A stretch of DNA of 64,000 nucleotides, from NCBI RefSeq assembly GCF_019802045.1, contig NZ_JAHVHU010000007.1:248001-312000 (forward strand), given 5' to 3'. A program made the translations under genes and the position numbers. The notes below the pieces were generated by a model. The model searched no databases and had not been told where the DNA came from. It saw only the letters and a list, made by a program, of their open reading frames with translations. Numbering within the stretch: position 1 is the stretch's first letter; the number at the start of each line of letters is the position of its first letter. The stretch comes from Membranihabitans marinus (GTDB taxonomy: Bacteria > Bacteroidota > Bacteroidia > Chitinophagales > Saprospiraceae). This document shows positions 8,399-17,885 of the stretch, piece after piece.

Positions 8399-9619
8399 AT
8401 GGACCATGTGAGCCGAAGGAGTTGCTATGCTTATGAATCGCCCATCAGAAAACTGATGAAATATGCGAATCAAGCCAAAAAGAACGGGATAGAAGTATTT
8501 CACCTGAATATCGGACAGCCCGATGTTCCTTCACCGGTTAATCCTCGAGAAGTCTTGTCTGACTGGAAGTCAGACCATTTGCCCTATGGTAAGTCCGAAG
8601 GTGAAGAATCTATGCAGGAAGCATTTTTGGCCTATTACGAAAACTGGGACGTTCATTTGGAGTCTGATGATATTCTGGTGACCACCGGGGCGAGTGAAGC
8701 CTTATTATTTAGTCTGTTTGTCACCATGGATCAGGGGGATGATCTGATCGTTCAGGAGCCTTTTTATGCGAATTACAATGGGATCAGCCAAATGGCCGGG
8801 GTTAATATACAATCTGTGTATACGCCTTTTGAGGATGGATTTCCAATTCCTTCCATGACGGATTTTGAAAAAGTGCTCACGCCCCGATCCAAAGCGGTAT
8901 TGTTGTGTAATCCGAACAATCCGACAGGAAAGGTTTATACACGTGAAATGCTGTTGCAGCTGGCAGAATTTATATTAAAACACGATTTATATCTGATCGT
9001 GGACGAGGTCTATCGCGAATTTTGTTATGAATCTGAGTTCTATAGTGTGCTCCGGATGGACCATATTCAGGACCGAGTCATTGTTCTGGATTCCATTAGT
9101 AAAAGATACAATGCTTGCGGAGCCAGAATAGGATGCATCGTAACCCGGAATGCGACAGTGAGAGAGATGATCTTGAAGTATGCTCAGCTTCGACTCAGCC
9201 CTCCTGTTTTAGGGCAGAAATATGCAGAGAAAGCCATTAATCCCTCGCAGGAGTTTATGCAGAACATGATGGATATATATCGTGCCAGACGGGTATATGT
9301 CATGGATCGTTTGAAAAAGATTCAGGGCATTATTCTCAATGAACCAGAAGGAGCTTTCTATATTTTTGCTCAGTTACCTGTTGATGATTCGGAACTTTTC
9401 TGCAAATGGCTTTTGACTGATTTTCAGATCGATGGGAAAACAGTAATGCTGGCACCGGGGAATGGATTTTATGCGACGGAAGGACTTGGAAAAAATCAAG
9501 TTCGATTAGCCTACGTCCTTGATTTGCCCCACTTGGTTGTCGCCTTGGATTGCCTGGAGGAAGGGCTCAAATGCTATCCGTACTCCAGCATCAACCAGGA
9601 ATCTTCAGTAGCTCAGTAA
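8399..9619 (+). CDS. PLP-dependent class I/II aminotransferase (aspartate aminotransferase-like)
   Basis: A 406-residue fold-type-I aminotransferase. Visible landmarks are the substrate/cofactor segment LNIGQPDVPSP, TTGASEALLFSL, the NPNNPTGKVYT block, DEVYREF with the cofactor-contacting Asp, and DSISKRYNACGARIG with the Schiff-base lysine near residue 235. It transfers amino groups between amino acids and 2-oxo acids in the cytosol; the exact substrate cannot be read from sequence. It follows the DUF3467 gene and ends with a 7-nt convergent overlap with pxpC. Confidence 0.93.
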   Translation: MDHVSRRSCYAYESPIRKLMKYANQAKKNGIEVFHLNIGQPDVPSPVNPREVLSDWKSDHLPYGKSEGEESMQEAFLAYYENWDVHLESDDILVTTGASEALLFSLFVTMDQGDDLIVQEPFYANYNGISQMAGVNIQSVYTPFEDGFPIPSMTDFEKVLTPRSKAVLLCNPNNPTGKVYTREMLLQLAEFILKHDLYLIVDEVYREFCYESEFYSVLRMDHIQDRVIVLDSISKRYNACGARIGCIVTRNATVREMILKYAQLRLSPPVLGQKYAEKAINPSQEFMQNMMDIYRARRVYVMDRLKKIQGIILNEPEGAFYIFAQLPVDDSELFCKWLLTDFQIDGKTVMLAPGNGFYATEGLGKNQVRLAYVLDLPHLVVALDCLEEGLKCYPYSSINQESSVAQ

Positions 9620-10599
9620 GTCAACGAATGATTTTTGATGTTTTCGGGAAATAGTTTATTCCAGAAACGGGTAAATTGTTGCGTTTTATATTTTCGAAGA
9701 TATATCGCTTCCTCTCGCGTGGTCCATTTGAACTCAAGATGATCCCCCGGACCCAGGTAAGCCAGTTTCCACAGATCCGCATCAATGATTTTAGCTACCC
9801 GAGGGTATCCGCCTGTTGTCTGACAATTGGGCAAAAGAAGGATGGGTTCACCACCGGAAGGCCATTGGATCATACCTGGCAACACAATGGATGAAACCAT
9901 GGAAGTCATCGTGTGATTATATTCTTGGTTTGTGGTCAGACGGTATCCCATTCGACTGCTATTTCGGCTGATGCCAAAAGATTCTTCGCTCAAAGCATGT
10001 TTGATTTGATCACATTGATGTAATTCAGCTCCGGCAGTTATACGGATGGTATGAGGTCCGGAAGACTTGGCGGGCTTTAAGTAATCCGGTGTTTTTACAG
10101 TAGATAATTCCATCTGGCCTACCTGGTCGATGATGATTCGGTCCTGATCTTTAAGTCGGTTGCCTGCACTTCCTGAAAAAGGACTTAGTACATCTGCCGA
10201 TGCACTTTCGTAGACTCTGTTCACCCTCCATTTTCCTCTGATGGCAAGATAAATGGTACCATTGCGGGCAATTTTTTCGATCCGCAGGATTTGCTGGCTT
10301 TTTGCGTGCAAAGTAGTGTGAGAAGGGATTTTTTGATCATCGAGATAATATTCCCCGGCAGAGCCGGTCATGGCAAAGACATGGGGTTGATCAAATACAA
10401 ATTCGACCGGACCAGTTCCCACTTCAAGAACAGCAGGACCAGCACCTTTAAAATCAAAATGATGAACCAGACCATTGGCCCACCAATACTGAAACAGATC
10501 TGTTACGCCCGACGAAGGAACTCCGAGATGTCGGGTGTTTTTCCGCCCCTGATCCATCACCATGGTTTGCCAGCCCGCTTTCTTAACTATGATTCCCAT
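9613..10599 (-). CDS. pxpC: 5-oxoprolinase subunit C (biotin-dependent carboxyltransferase family)
   Basis: A 328-residue member of the KipA/PxpC family (allophanate-hydrolase subunit 2 fold). Characteristic stretches are the N-terminal VKKAGWQTMVMDQGRKNTRH, LGVPSSGVTD, the SRMGYRL segment and the C-terminal block ILLPNCQTTGGYPRVA. With PxpA and PxpB it forms the ATP-dependent enzyme that opens 5-oxoproline to glutamate. It lies two nucleotides behind pxpB and is the last gene of pxpABC. Its stop overlaps the end of the convergent aminotransferase gene by 7 nt. Confidence 0.94.
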   Translation of the reverse strand: MGIIVKKAGWQTMVMDQGRKNTRHLGVPSSGVTDLFQYWWANGLVHHFDFKGAGPAVLEVGTGPVEFVFDQPHVFAMTGSAGEYYLDDQKIPSHTTLHAKSQQILRIEKIARNGTIYLAIRGKWRVNRVYESASADVLSPFSGSAGNRLKDQDRIIIDQVGQMELSTVKTPDYLKPAKSSGPHTIRITAGAELHQCDQIKHALSEESFGISRNSSRMGYRLTTNQEYNHTMTSMVSSIVLPGMIQWPSGGEPILLLPNCQTTGGYPRVAKIIDADLWKLAYLGPGDHLEFKWTTREEAIYLRKYKTQQFTRFWNKLFPENIKNHSLTY

Positions 10600-10601
10600 A
10601 A

Positions 10602-11354
10602 TTAGGTGGTTTTAATCAGTTTTTGATATTCATTCACAGTCTTACCTTCCAGAGCTTTAAAATGCAAACGCGAAACAGGCGTGAATCTGATTCGATCCAA
10701 AGGACGGATCATTAAATCATCTATTGCCGGTGCAGTTGATAAGGTATAATCAAATAAATCCAATGGTGTTCGGCCTATAATATTCCATCCGCCCGGGCTC
10801 GCCATGGGATATACCCCCGTTTGATGTCCGGCTATCCCGACAGATCCTTTTTGGATGTTTTGGCGGGGTTTTTCGAGTCGGGGACAGGCCAGCCGGGGAT
10901 CCAATCCGCCCAGATAAAGAAAGCCGGGGAGGAACCCAAACATATAAAAAATATACTCTTGTTCGTGGTGAATATGAATCAAATCCTCAAAAGAGAGCCC
11001 GCAGTGGGAGACCAATCTGTCTTTGTCCCATGCCATCTCATCTTCATAACAGATCGGAATGGTTATGTGCCGGGGTTTCACTGTCATGTTTTGTGACATA
11101 TCATGAGGACGCTCTGCAAGAAGTACCTCCACGTTATCCTGAAGCCGCTCAAAGTTGACCACGTCAACATCGTATTGGATGGTTAGTTCGTGGAAGGTAA
11201 CCCAAACGTGTTGAACACCCCGTATATTTTTGATCAGGATGCGTTCCCGCAGCGCATATAACCATCTGATTTGTGGTTCAGATATTACCGGTTCGAGCTG
11301 TAGAGTCAAACAACGTTCAGATAATGCGAAGATTTGATAATTGAAGGTATTCAT
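10602..11354 (-). CDS. pxpB: 5-oxoprolinase subunit B (KipI family)
   Basis: A 250-residue protein of the KipI/PxpB family (allophanate-hydrolase subunit 1 fold). Diagnostic stretches are ICYEDEMAWD, FLPGFLYLGGLDPRLACPR, and GSVGIAGHQTGVYPMASPGG near the C-terminal third. It is the partner of PxpC in 5-oxoproline cleavage. Its ATG overlaps the stop of pxpA (ATGA), and pxpC starts two nucleotides after its stop, so the three subunits are made from one message in 1:1:1 context. Confidence 0.94.
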   Translation of the reverse strand: MNTFNYQIFALSERCLTLQLEPVISEPQIRWLYALRERILIKNIRGVQHVWVTFHELTIQYDVDVVNFERLQDNVEVLLAERPHDMSQNMTVKPRHITIPICYEDEMAWDKDRLVSHCGLSFEDLIHIHHEQEYIFYMFGFLPGFLYLGGLDPRLACPRLEKPRQNIQKGSVGIAGHQTGVYPMASPGGWNIIGRTPLDLFDYTLSTAPAIDDLMIRPLDRIRFTPVSRLHFKALEGKTVNEYQKLIKTT

Positions 11355-12115
11355 AAGCCAGGAGGTGTGAGAACAATGTTTTCACGATCCAGACTAGCGT
11401 GGAGTTGCTGAGCCAGGGTCAGTGCATAGGAATGGTCCCCATGGATACAAATAGTTTGTGCTTCCAGCAGGATGTGTGCGTCGTCCACAGTTTTAATCCT
11501 GTTACCTTTAATAATGTTAATCGCTTGTGCTACTGCTTCATCAGGGTCAGAAATAATTGCTTTGTCGTGATTTCGCGCCACTAAGGTGCCGTCGCTGTTA
11601 TAACGGCGATCCAGAAATTCTTCAGCAATATACACAATACCTTCTTCCCGAGCTCTTTTTTCGAGCAGACTTCCTTTTTGACCATACAGCAACAATGGGT
11701 AGGGCCAATCCAACAAAAACCGAATAACAACTTGAGCTACTTTTTCTTTATGATGGGCATCATGATAAAGAGCGCCGTGTAGTTTCAGGTGCTGCAATCG
11801 GGCGCCGACCGATGAACAAAGACCTGATAATGCTGAGGTCTGGTAATACAATGACGCATATAGTTCACTTTCCGACTGATCCATGGAGATGCGCCCAAAA
11901 CCGGGCCTATCCGGGTAGGAGGGATGCACTCCAATGGCCACATTTCGCTGATGAGCCTGGCGGATGGTCTGGAGAATGGTATGAGGGTCCCCGGCATGAA
12001 AACCGGTAGCAACATTGCAGCTGGAAATAAAATCGAGCAATCGGATCAAGTGGGGTGCCTCTTCGTAGGCGATTTCTCCCATATCGCAGTTCACATCTAT
12101 CCTGTATTTAGCCAA
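11351..12115 (-). CDS. pxpA: 5-oxoprolinase subunit A (LamB/YcsF family)
   Basis: A 254-residue LamB/YcsF protein. The N-terminal VNCDMGE motif (family DLNxDxGE), SSCNVATGFHAGDP, GVHPSYPDRPGFGR, LKLHGALYH and the C-terminal CIHGDHSYALTLA blocks are all present. PxpA is the hydrolytic subunit of bacterial 5-oxoprolinase, which recovers glutamate from 5-oxoproline formed by spontaneous cyclisation of glutamine and glutamate. It is translationally coupled to pxpB. The NRAMP-like or DUF969/979 transporter genes often found with pxp loci are absent; instead a galM-like gene lies 44 nt upstream. Confidence 0.95.
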   Translation of the reverse strand: MAKYRIDVNCDMGEIAYEEAPHLIRLLDFISSCNVATGFHAGDPHTILQTIRQAHQRNVAIGVHPSYPDRPGFGRISMDQSESELYASLYYQTSALSGLCSSVGARLQHLKLHGALYHDAHHKEKVAQVVIRFLLDWPYPLLLYGQKGSLLEKRAREEGIVYIAEEFLDRRYNSDGTLVARNHDKAIISDPDEAVAQAINIIKGNRIKTVDDAHILLEAQTICIHGDHSYALTLAQQLHASLDRENIVLTPPGL

Positions 12116-12159
12116 AGTGAGTTGTTTTTATAAAAAAAAATTATCGCGCAACGCTGTCC

Positions 12160-13203
12160 TTATTTTTTACTGGTGATCTCATGCAATGATTCTCGCTGAT
12201 CAAATTCATAGATTACGATTTCTTTCATCGGCTCTCCGGGCCGGACGATAGAATCAGGAAAAGTTGGCACATTGGGGCTGTTCGGAAAAAACTGTGGTTC
12301 GAGACAAAAACTTCCCCATTTGGGGTAATGACTATTTTCTTTACCGGGGTGATTACCTGCAGAATTGCAGGTGTAAAATTGAATTCCGGGAAGCGTCGTA
12401 TGAATTTTCATCATCCGTCCACCGGTTTCTTCCCAGATACTCGCCACCTCCCGGAGATTCCCTTTTTGATACTCGTGGAGCTCAAAATTATGATCATATC
12501 CGCCGGCTAATTGGATTTGGGGATGATCATCACTGAGGTAAGGGAATATTTTACGATAGTTTCTAAGGTCAAACACGGTATCATTTACATGGTTCTTATC
12601 ATTATCAATGGTGAAAAATTCATCCATCGGGTAGTAGTAATCAGCATTTACTTTAAAAAAATGATGTCGTAAATGCCCCGCATCATGTCCGGCTAGATTA
12701 AAAAAGGGAAGATGAGCCAGATTAACCGGACAAGCTTGATCTGAAGCTGCTTCCAGCGTAAGCCGGAGGGATTGAGGGCCTTCGAGTGAATAAGTGACCC
12801 GAGCAGTAACTTTGCCAGGATAACCTTCTTCACCGTCAGGTGATACGTATTCCAGAATGACCGTATCGCTCGTGTGTTCCAATACTGTCCACATTTTTGT
12901 GTGGAATCCGCCCGGACCGCCGTGCAAGGTGGCACCGGGTACATTCTGATTCAATGTGTAGGTCTTGCCATCCAGTGTAAACCGGGCTCCAGCGATTCGG
13001 TTGGCCACCCGACCACAGACTGTTCCATAAAAATTATTGAACCGGACATATTCATCCAGGGTGTCATACCCCTGGAGAACATCTACTTCTTTTCCATCTA
13101 CTCCGGGAATCCCTGCATTGATGAGACGGGCTCCGTAATTTGTGATTGTAAATCGAACCATGTCGGATTTCAGGATAAAAGATTGAGGGGTGGAAACAGT
13201 CAT
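12160..13203 (-). CDS. galM: Aldose 1-epimerase (galactose mutarotase) family, altered active site
   Basis: A 347-residue aldose-1-epimerase-fold protein that would interconvert alpha and beta anomers of hexoses. HGGPGGFHTKMW, DHNFELH and CLEPQFFPNSPN (with the family's catalytic base Glu) are conserved. The stretch corresponding to NHxYFNL reads AHLPFFNLAG: Leu sits at the canonical catalytic-acid position and a His lies one residue earlier. Activity is therefore uncertain. The start at 13203 gives a cytosolic protein without signal peptide. It lies 44 nt upstream of pxpA on the same strand and divergent from the GHMP kinase gene. An imperfect -7 box (TATCTTTA on the minus strand) sits in the divergent spacer. 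Confidence 0.85.
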   Translation of the reverse strand: MTVSTPQSFILKSDMVRFTITNYGARLINAGIPGVDGKEVDVLQGYDTLDEYVRFNNFYGTVCGRVANRIAGARFTLDGKTYTLNQNVPGATLHGGPGGFHTKMWTVLEHTSDTVILEYVSPDGEEGYPGKVTARVTYSLEGPQSLRLTLEAASDQACPVNLAHLPFFNLAGHDAGHLRHHFFKVNADYYYPMDEFFTIDNDKNHVNDTVFDLRNYRKIFPYLSDDHPQIQLAGGYDHNFELHEYQKGNLREVASIWEETGGRMMKIHTTLPGIQFYTCNSAGNHPGKENSHYPKWGSFCLEPQFFPNSPNVPTFPDSIVRPGEPMKEIVIYEFDQRESLHEITSKK

Positions 13204-13333
13204 ATGGGGTGGTTCGGTTTAAATAATTTGGTATAGTGAATCGATCGCAATTTATAAAGATATAAAATTATCATGAACAGTTGAAAATCTGTATCTTTAC
13301 CACTTAATTCCTTCACGCCTAAAAACAAACAAC

Positions 13334-14248
13334 ATCGCCTTCAAGACCCACTCCAACGGTAAACTATTAATCACTGGTGAGTATTTCGTCATGGAAGGGG
13401 CGATGGGATTGGCTGTTCCTGTCAAATGGGGCCAGTCCATGAAAGTGACTGAATCTCAGGGTGCCGGGATACATTGGATAACGAAGGACCAAAATGGAGC
13501 CAAATGGTTTGAGTGCAAGCTCAATCTGATTGATTTTGCCATCGAGAAAACCACCGATGAAACCAAAGCTGAATTTGTTCAGTCATTGATTAAATCGGCA
13601 GCTCAATTAAATTCCGATTTTCTATCCAAATGGAAAAAATATAAAGTTACCTGTGATTTGGGGTTTGATCCGGCGTGGGGACTTGGAACCAGTTCGACGC
13701 TGATCTGCAATTTGGCGACATGGGCAGAGTTATCACCTTTTGAACTTTTTTTTGATACCCAGGAAGGATCGGGATATGATATTGCTGCGGCGGTTTCGCA
13801 AGAGCCCTTGCTTTATCAGAAAAACGAGGATGAACTTTCTTTTGAGACTTTTGATTGGAGCGGAAATTTGACCGATGGAATTTGTGTTTTTTATCAAGGC
13901 CATAAACAAAACAGTCTCGAAGAAGTCCGGACCTGGAAGACGAATAAAGTATGGAAACAAAAGGACGTAAAACAGGTCAGTAGTATCTCTGAAGCATTGG
14001 CCGATTGTAATGATGTCGATGAGGCTATTTCCTTGTTGCGGGATCACGTCAATATGATGGAACGTATTTTGAACCGGACAGCGTATGATGGTCAGTTTTC
14101 CGATTTTGAAGGTGTGGTCAAGCCATTGGGAGCATGGGGTGGCGATTTTGGGTTGGCACTGCATACTGATGTGGAATATACAGCGAAGTATCTTGCAAAG
14201 AAGGGGATGAAGACCGTGTTTCGGTTGGGTGATATTCTGGTAAAATGA
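13334..14248 (+). CDS. GYDIA family GHMP kinase
   Basis: A GHMP-superfamily kinase related to mevalonate kinase. The family glycine-rich segment is GLGTSSTLICNL, preceded by DPAW, and the name-giving GSGYDIAAA motif follows near residue 143. Its substrate is unknown. Conserved N-terminal sequence (SNGKLLITGEYFVMEGA) lies upstream of the first ATG at 13391, and the frame is open from an in-frame TGA near 13274, yet no ATG, GTG or TTG occurs in that stretch. I place the start at the ATC at 13334 because it follows an A-rich stretch and gives a family-length N-terminus (304 aa). Either the start is non-canonical or the base call is wrong. Confidence 0.82.
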   Translation: MAFKTHSNGKLLITGEYFVMEGAMGLAVPVKWGQSMKVTESQGAGIHWITKDQNGAKWFECKLNLIDFAIEKTTDETKAEFVQSLIKSAAQLNSDFLSKWKKYKVTCDLGFDPAWGLGTSSTLICNLATWAELSPFELFFDTQEGSGYDIAAAVSQEPLLYQKNEDELSFETFDWSGNLTDGICVFYQGHKQNSLEEVRTWKTNKVWKQKDVKQVSSISEALADCNDVDEAISLLRDHVNMMERILNRTAYDGQFSDFEGVVKPLGAWGGDFGLALHTDVEYTAKYLAKKGMKTVFRLGDILVK

Positions 14249-14502
14249 GCATCTTCTCGGGATATGGTATCAACATTACTTAGAGCTTTTAACAACACAA
14301 GATCATTTTGAGCGGTTATTTATCTCAACCAATATGAACGGGAAAGCCGGAGTACAAGAGAGCTCAGACGAAAAATGAAGAGTAGGCGTTCATGGAGTAT
14401 GCGACGAAGCATATTTCAAATCATTCATTAGAAGAGATCAATCGTATCTTCCCCGCAGGGAGGAGACTGAAACAGTAGAAAATTAATAATCACAAAATAA
14501 GT

Positions 14503-15306
14503 ATGAAAGCACCTGAAACGTATATTTCTGATCTAAAGACCTTAGTCCGTCAGGCCGGAAAAGAACTTTTGAGAATATACCGGAAAGAGGGCGGTGTGGA
14601 TGTGGAACTCAAACAGGATGATTCCCCCGTTACTGTGGCAGACCTCCGGTCCAATCAAATCCTCGTCACCGGACTGAAGGCCATGGATGATTCGATCCCC
14701 ATCGTTTCTGAAGAAAACAAAGCCATTCCTTTTGAGGTACGTAAGAATTTTGACCGGTTTTGGATTATTGATCCGCTCGATGGCACCAAAGAGTTTATTA
14801 AAGAGCTCGATGAATTTACCATACATCTGGCGTTGATCGAAAAGAACCAGGTCGTGTTGGGCATGATATATGCGCCGGTGTATGATGAGCTCTACTATGC
14901 CTGGGAAGGTGGTGGGGCGTGGATATCACTAAATGGGGAAGACAGAAGATTGGCCGGGCATGCGGTAGATTTCAATCAGGACCGATTGCGTATCATGCGA
15001 TCCCGTTCGAACCTGGATCCGCTGACGATGGAATACATCCAGCGATTTGATAACCCGGAATTGATCACGATGGGTAGTGGTCTGAAGTTTGTCCAGCTAA
15101 TTACCGGTCAGGCAGATTATTATCCACGGGCACGTACCAACATGAAGGAATGGGATATCGCCCCGGCTCAGATTATTCTGGAGGAAGCCGGTGGTGGCAT
15201 TTATCAGTGGTCAGCAGATGAACCTTTGCGTTACAACAAAGCGGAGATGACGGTCAAAGGATTCAGGGTTGTGTCACAGGCAGAACAGATTAATGACCTG
15301 GTATGA
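14503..15306 (+). CDS. cysQ: 3'(2'),5'-bisphosphate nucleotidase CysQ
   Basis: A 267-residue inositol-monophosphatase-fold enzyme that dephosphorylates 3'-phosphoadenosine 5'-phosphate. Metal-binding motif 1 is DPLDGTKEFI (about residues 88-97), an upstream SEENKAIP segment supplies the catalytic Glu pair, and motif 2 is EWDIAPAQIILEEAGG near 226. CysQ removes the by-product of sulfate activation and sulfotransfer. No other sulfur genes are nearby. The ATG at 14503 follows 254 nt of sequence in which no gene was recognised. Confidence 0.93.
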   Translation: MKAPETYISDLKTLVRQAGKELLRIYRKEGGVDVELKQDDSPVTVADLRSNQILVTGLKAMDDSIPIVSEENKAIPFEVRKNFDRFWIIDPLDGTKEFIKELDEFTIHLALIEKNQVVLGMIYAPVYDELYYAWEGGGAWISLNGEDRRLAGHAVDFNQDRLRIMRSRSNLDPLTMEYIQRFDNPELITMGSGLKFVQLITGQADYYPRARTNMKEWDIAPAQIILEEAGGGIYQWSADEPLRYNKAEMTVKGFRVVSQAEQINDLV

Positions 15307-15403
15307 AGTGTGCGTTGGTGCACCAGTGGATGGAACGAAAATACGAATGCATAAGCCAGGAATAGGCTATCTCCCTCTGATGTGTGGCGTGCGAAGATTT
15401 GGC

Positions 15404-16306
15404 CTAGCTGATGAGCGAATAATAGACACGCTTAATTTTGCACAAGCATTTCTTAAACCATAGTTCGGGCGTGTTTACCGGTTCTTCCAGGGCGCCTTGA
15501 TAGGGTGTACCACGCCGGAGATAATATTTTGAAAAGGTCGCGGCAGTCAGGCCCCATTTCATCAAGAACTGGATCGAACCTGGGTTCATCCTGTGTCGGC
15601 GGGTGCTTTTGGATTCAAAGTGATAAACCCGGCTATTACCAAAACCCCGAAAATCTCGAACTCCTAATTGCCAGAGTTTCATTGAAAAATCAGGATCACT
15701 GTACAACCCCGGTGAAAATTCTGTGCTGTATCCACCTACGGCATCCCACACGCTTTTGTGCACTACATTGGGTGGCCAGGTTGCCCCATTCCAGTCTTCC
15801 ATGGTACGCTGGTGGTAGTTTTCCAAGAATGTCATCTCTTCAAAATTATGGACGCTGGTGCCAAAGTTAGATTCATCCAGGATGCTGTCATCCCAAAAGG
15901 AACCGGGCTGCATCTGCGTTGCTGAATAGAAGAACAGATGGTTCCCTTTCCGGGCATCGATCGCTTCCCACAATGGGACATCCCAACCGGGTGCCACATA
16001 CATATCATCATTGAGGTACAACAAATAATCGGTTTGCATCAACTCCCGGGCCAGGTTGAGTGAATAGCAGATTCCAATGTTGTCTTTAGAATAATTGAAC
16101 GATAAATCATCTTGTTTCCGCAGCCATTCCAGCGTGCCATCCTGCCCTTCATTGATGTGGATGATAATGTCATGGGTGTACTGTGAATGGGTGCGAATAC
16201 TATACACGCATTTTTTGAGGTAGTCCAGATTGTTCCAGGTGGGGATAATAATGGAGAACACAGGTTTCCCATCGAACGAAGTGGACACTTTTGTTTCCTG
16301 GATCAT
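15404..16306 (-). CDS. Family 2 glycosyltransferase
   Basis: A 300-residue GT-A glycosyltransferase of family GT2. The N-terminal FSIIIPTWNNLDYLKKCVYS binds nucleotide sugar, LLYLNDDMYV contains the DxD-like metal site, and the central region with SVWDAVGGY and SPGLYSDPDFSMKLW is the acceptor/catalytic region. No transmembrane segment is apparent, so it probably acts at the inner face of the membrane on polysaccharide, glycolipid or glycoprotein. The sugar and acceptor cannot be deduced. It stands alone, divergent from mtaB. Confidence 0.88.
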   Translation of the reverse strand: MIQETKVSTSFDGKPVFSIIIPTWNNLDYLKKCVYSIRTHSQYTHDIIIHINEGQDGTLEWLRKQDDLSFNYSKDNIGICYSLNLARELMQTDYLLYLNDDMYVAPGWDVPLWEAIDARKGNHLFFYSATQMQPGSFWDDSILDESNFGTSVHNFEEMTFLENYHQRTMEDWNGATWPPNVVHKSVWDAVGGYSTEFSPGLYSDPDFSMKLWQLGVRDFRGFGNSRVYHFESKSTRRHRMNPGSIQFLMKWGLTAATFSKYYLRRGTPYQGALEEPVNTPELWFKKCLCKIKRVYYSLIS

Positions 16307-16416
16307 AGTTGGTCAGATCAAAGCCTTATGTGATAGCAATTGGTGTGTAAAAGTAAGAACTATTTTAAAATTATATAAAACACCCTCATGGATTCGCACA
16401 TAAACCGGAATGCCAT

Positions 16417-16424
16417 TACCTTTG
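16417..16424 (+). promoter_or_regulatory. -7 element upstream of mtaB
   Basis: TACCTTTG is a perfect TAnnTTTG match 88 nt upstream of the mtaB start codon, in the spacer divergent from the glycosyltransferase gene. No convincing TTG box was found 19-21 nt further upstream. Confidence 0.5.
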
Positions 16425-16511
16425 TAATTTAGATGCGGCGGGATGTTTCGGTATTTTTGGGATCACCGAACGAAAATAATCACGCCGGATTGATCCTAAA
16501 GTCATTAAATT

Positions 16512-17825
16512 ATGGGAAGTCCGCGTACTGTAGCTTTTCACACACTGGGTTGTAAGTTGAATTTTTCGGAGACGTCCTCGCTGCAACGAATGTTTGAGGA
16601 TCAAGGCTATCATGTGGCAGAGGCGTATGACCATGCGGACGTTTTTGTATTGAATACGTGTTCGGTTACTGACTTTGCAGATCGCAAATGCCGCAAGTTT
16701 GTTCGAAGGGTACTGCGGCAGAATCCACAAGCCCGGGTCGTGGTGACAGGGTGTTATGCCCAGCTCAAGCCTACTGAGATTGCAGACATAGAGGGTGTGG
16801 ACATGGTTCTGGGTGCTGCGGAAAAATTTCGCATGCTGGACTACATCGATCAACTGGATGGTGCAAAATCAAAAGGTACGGTCCACACGACGGAGATCAG
16901 CGAAGTATCCACTTTCAATAACGCATTTTCTTTTGGAGATCGAACTCGGTCTTTTTTGAAGGTCCAGGATGGCTGTGACTACAACTGTTCCTTCTGTACC
17001 ATTCCACAAGCCCGGGGTCGAAGCCGTAGCGATACCTTGGATCAGGTGGTGGCTAATGCCCAACAGATTGGGGAATCGGGTGTACGTGAGATTGTGCTGA
17101 CCGGCGTAAATTTAGGTGACTTTGGCAATGGAACGGAGGTGATAGAAGGAGAACGACCCAAAAAGAATGATTTGTTTATTGATCTCATTCGTGCATTGGA
17201 TCGGGTCGACAGCGTTGAACGATTTCGCATTTCTTCCATTGAACCCAATTTGTGTACCGGAGAAATTATAGAGTTTGTGGCTGGTTCCAGTCGTTTTATG
17301 CCCCATTTTCACATGCCCTTGCAATCGGGAAACAACAAACAGCTGGCCATGATGCGTCGTCGATACCGCCGGGAACTCTACGAAGACCGTGTCAAATTGA
17401 TTAAGAAAGTGATGCCGCACGCTTGCATTGGTGTAGATGTTATCGTTGGTTTTCCGGGCGAAACGGATGAAGACTTTTTAGAGACCCAGCGGTTTATCGA
17501 AAGTCTCGACGTGAGTTATCTCCACGTGTTCACTTATTCTGAGCGTCCCAATACACCGGCAGCTACCATGTCCGGTGAAATCGATATGAATAAACGGCGC
17601 AAACGCAATGAAATACTACGACATCTAAGCGACCAGAAAAAAAGATCGTTTTACGAGCAACATCTTCACGAAGACCGAACCGTTTTGTTGGAACCGGGAA
17701 AACAGCCCGGACAACTGGCGGGATGGACGGATAATTATATTCGACTGAATGTGGCTGGCGGAGAAGAAGACGTTAATACGATGCGCAGGGTACGAATTTT
17801 ACCAGAACATCTGGATTACAATTGA
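16512..17825 (+). CDS. mtaB: tRNA t6A37 C2-methylthiotransferase MtaB
   Basis: A 437-residue radical-SAM methylthiotransferase that converts t6A37 to ms2t6A37 in tRNAs reading ANN codons. The N-terminal UPF0004 domain carries TLGCKLNFSE, NTCSVTDFADRKCRKFVRR and TGCYAQL, supplying three cysteines for the auxiliary Fe-S cluster. The radical-SAM motif CDYNCSFC has cysteines at 155, 159 and 162. The KLN form of the first motif and the length fit MtaB better than MiaB or RimO. A C-terminal TRAM-like segment follows residue about 370. The start ATG gives MGSPRTVAFHTLGCK, typical of the family. Confidence 0.94.
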   Translation: MGSPRTVAFHTLGCKLNFSETSSLQRMFEDQGYHVAEAYDHADVFVLNTCSVTDFADRKCRKFVRRVLRQNPQARVVVTGCYAQLKPTEIADIEGVDMVLGAAEKFRMLDYIDQLDGAKSKGTVHTTEISEVSTFNNAFSFGDRTRSFLKVQDGCDYNCSFCTIPQARGRSRSDTLDQVVANAQQIGESGVREIVLTGVNLGDFGNGTEVIEGERPKKNDLFIDLIRALDRVDSVERFRISSIEPNLCTGEIIEFVAGSSRFMPHFHMPLQSGNNKQLAMMRRRYRRELYEDRVKLIKKVMPHACIGVDVIVGFPGETDEDFLETQRFIESLDVSYLHVFTYSERPNTPAATMSGEIDMNKRRKRNEILRHLSDQKKRSFYEQHLHEDRTVLLEPGKQPGQLAGWTDNYIRLNVAGGEEDVNTMRRVRILPEHLDYN

Positions 17826-17885
17826 TATTGTCGGCAAGTTATTCGCAGACAACAGAGGATTATAAATTAGCATATATATTAATCA

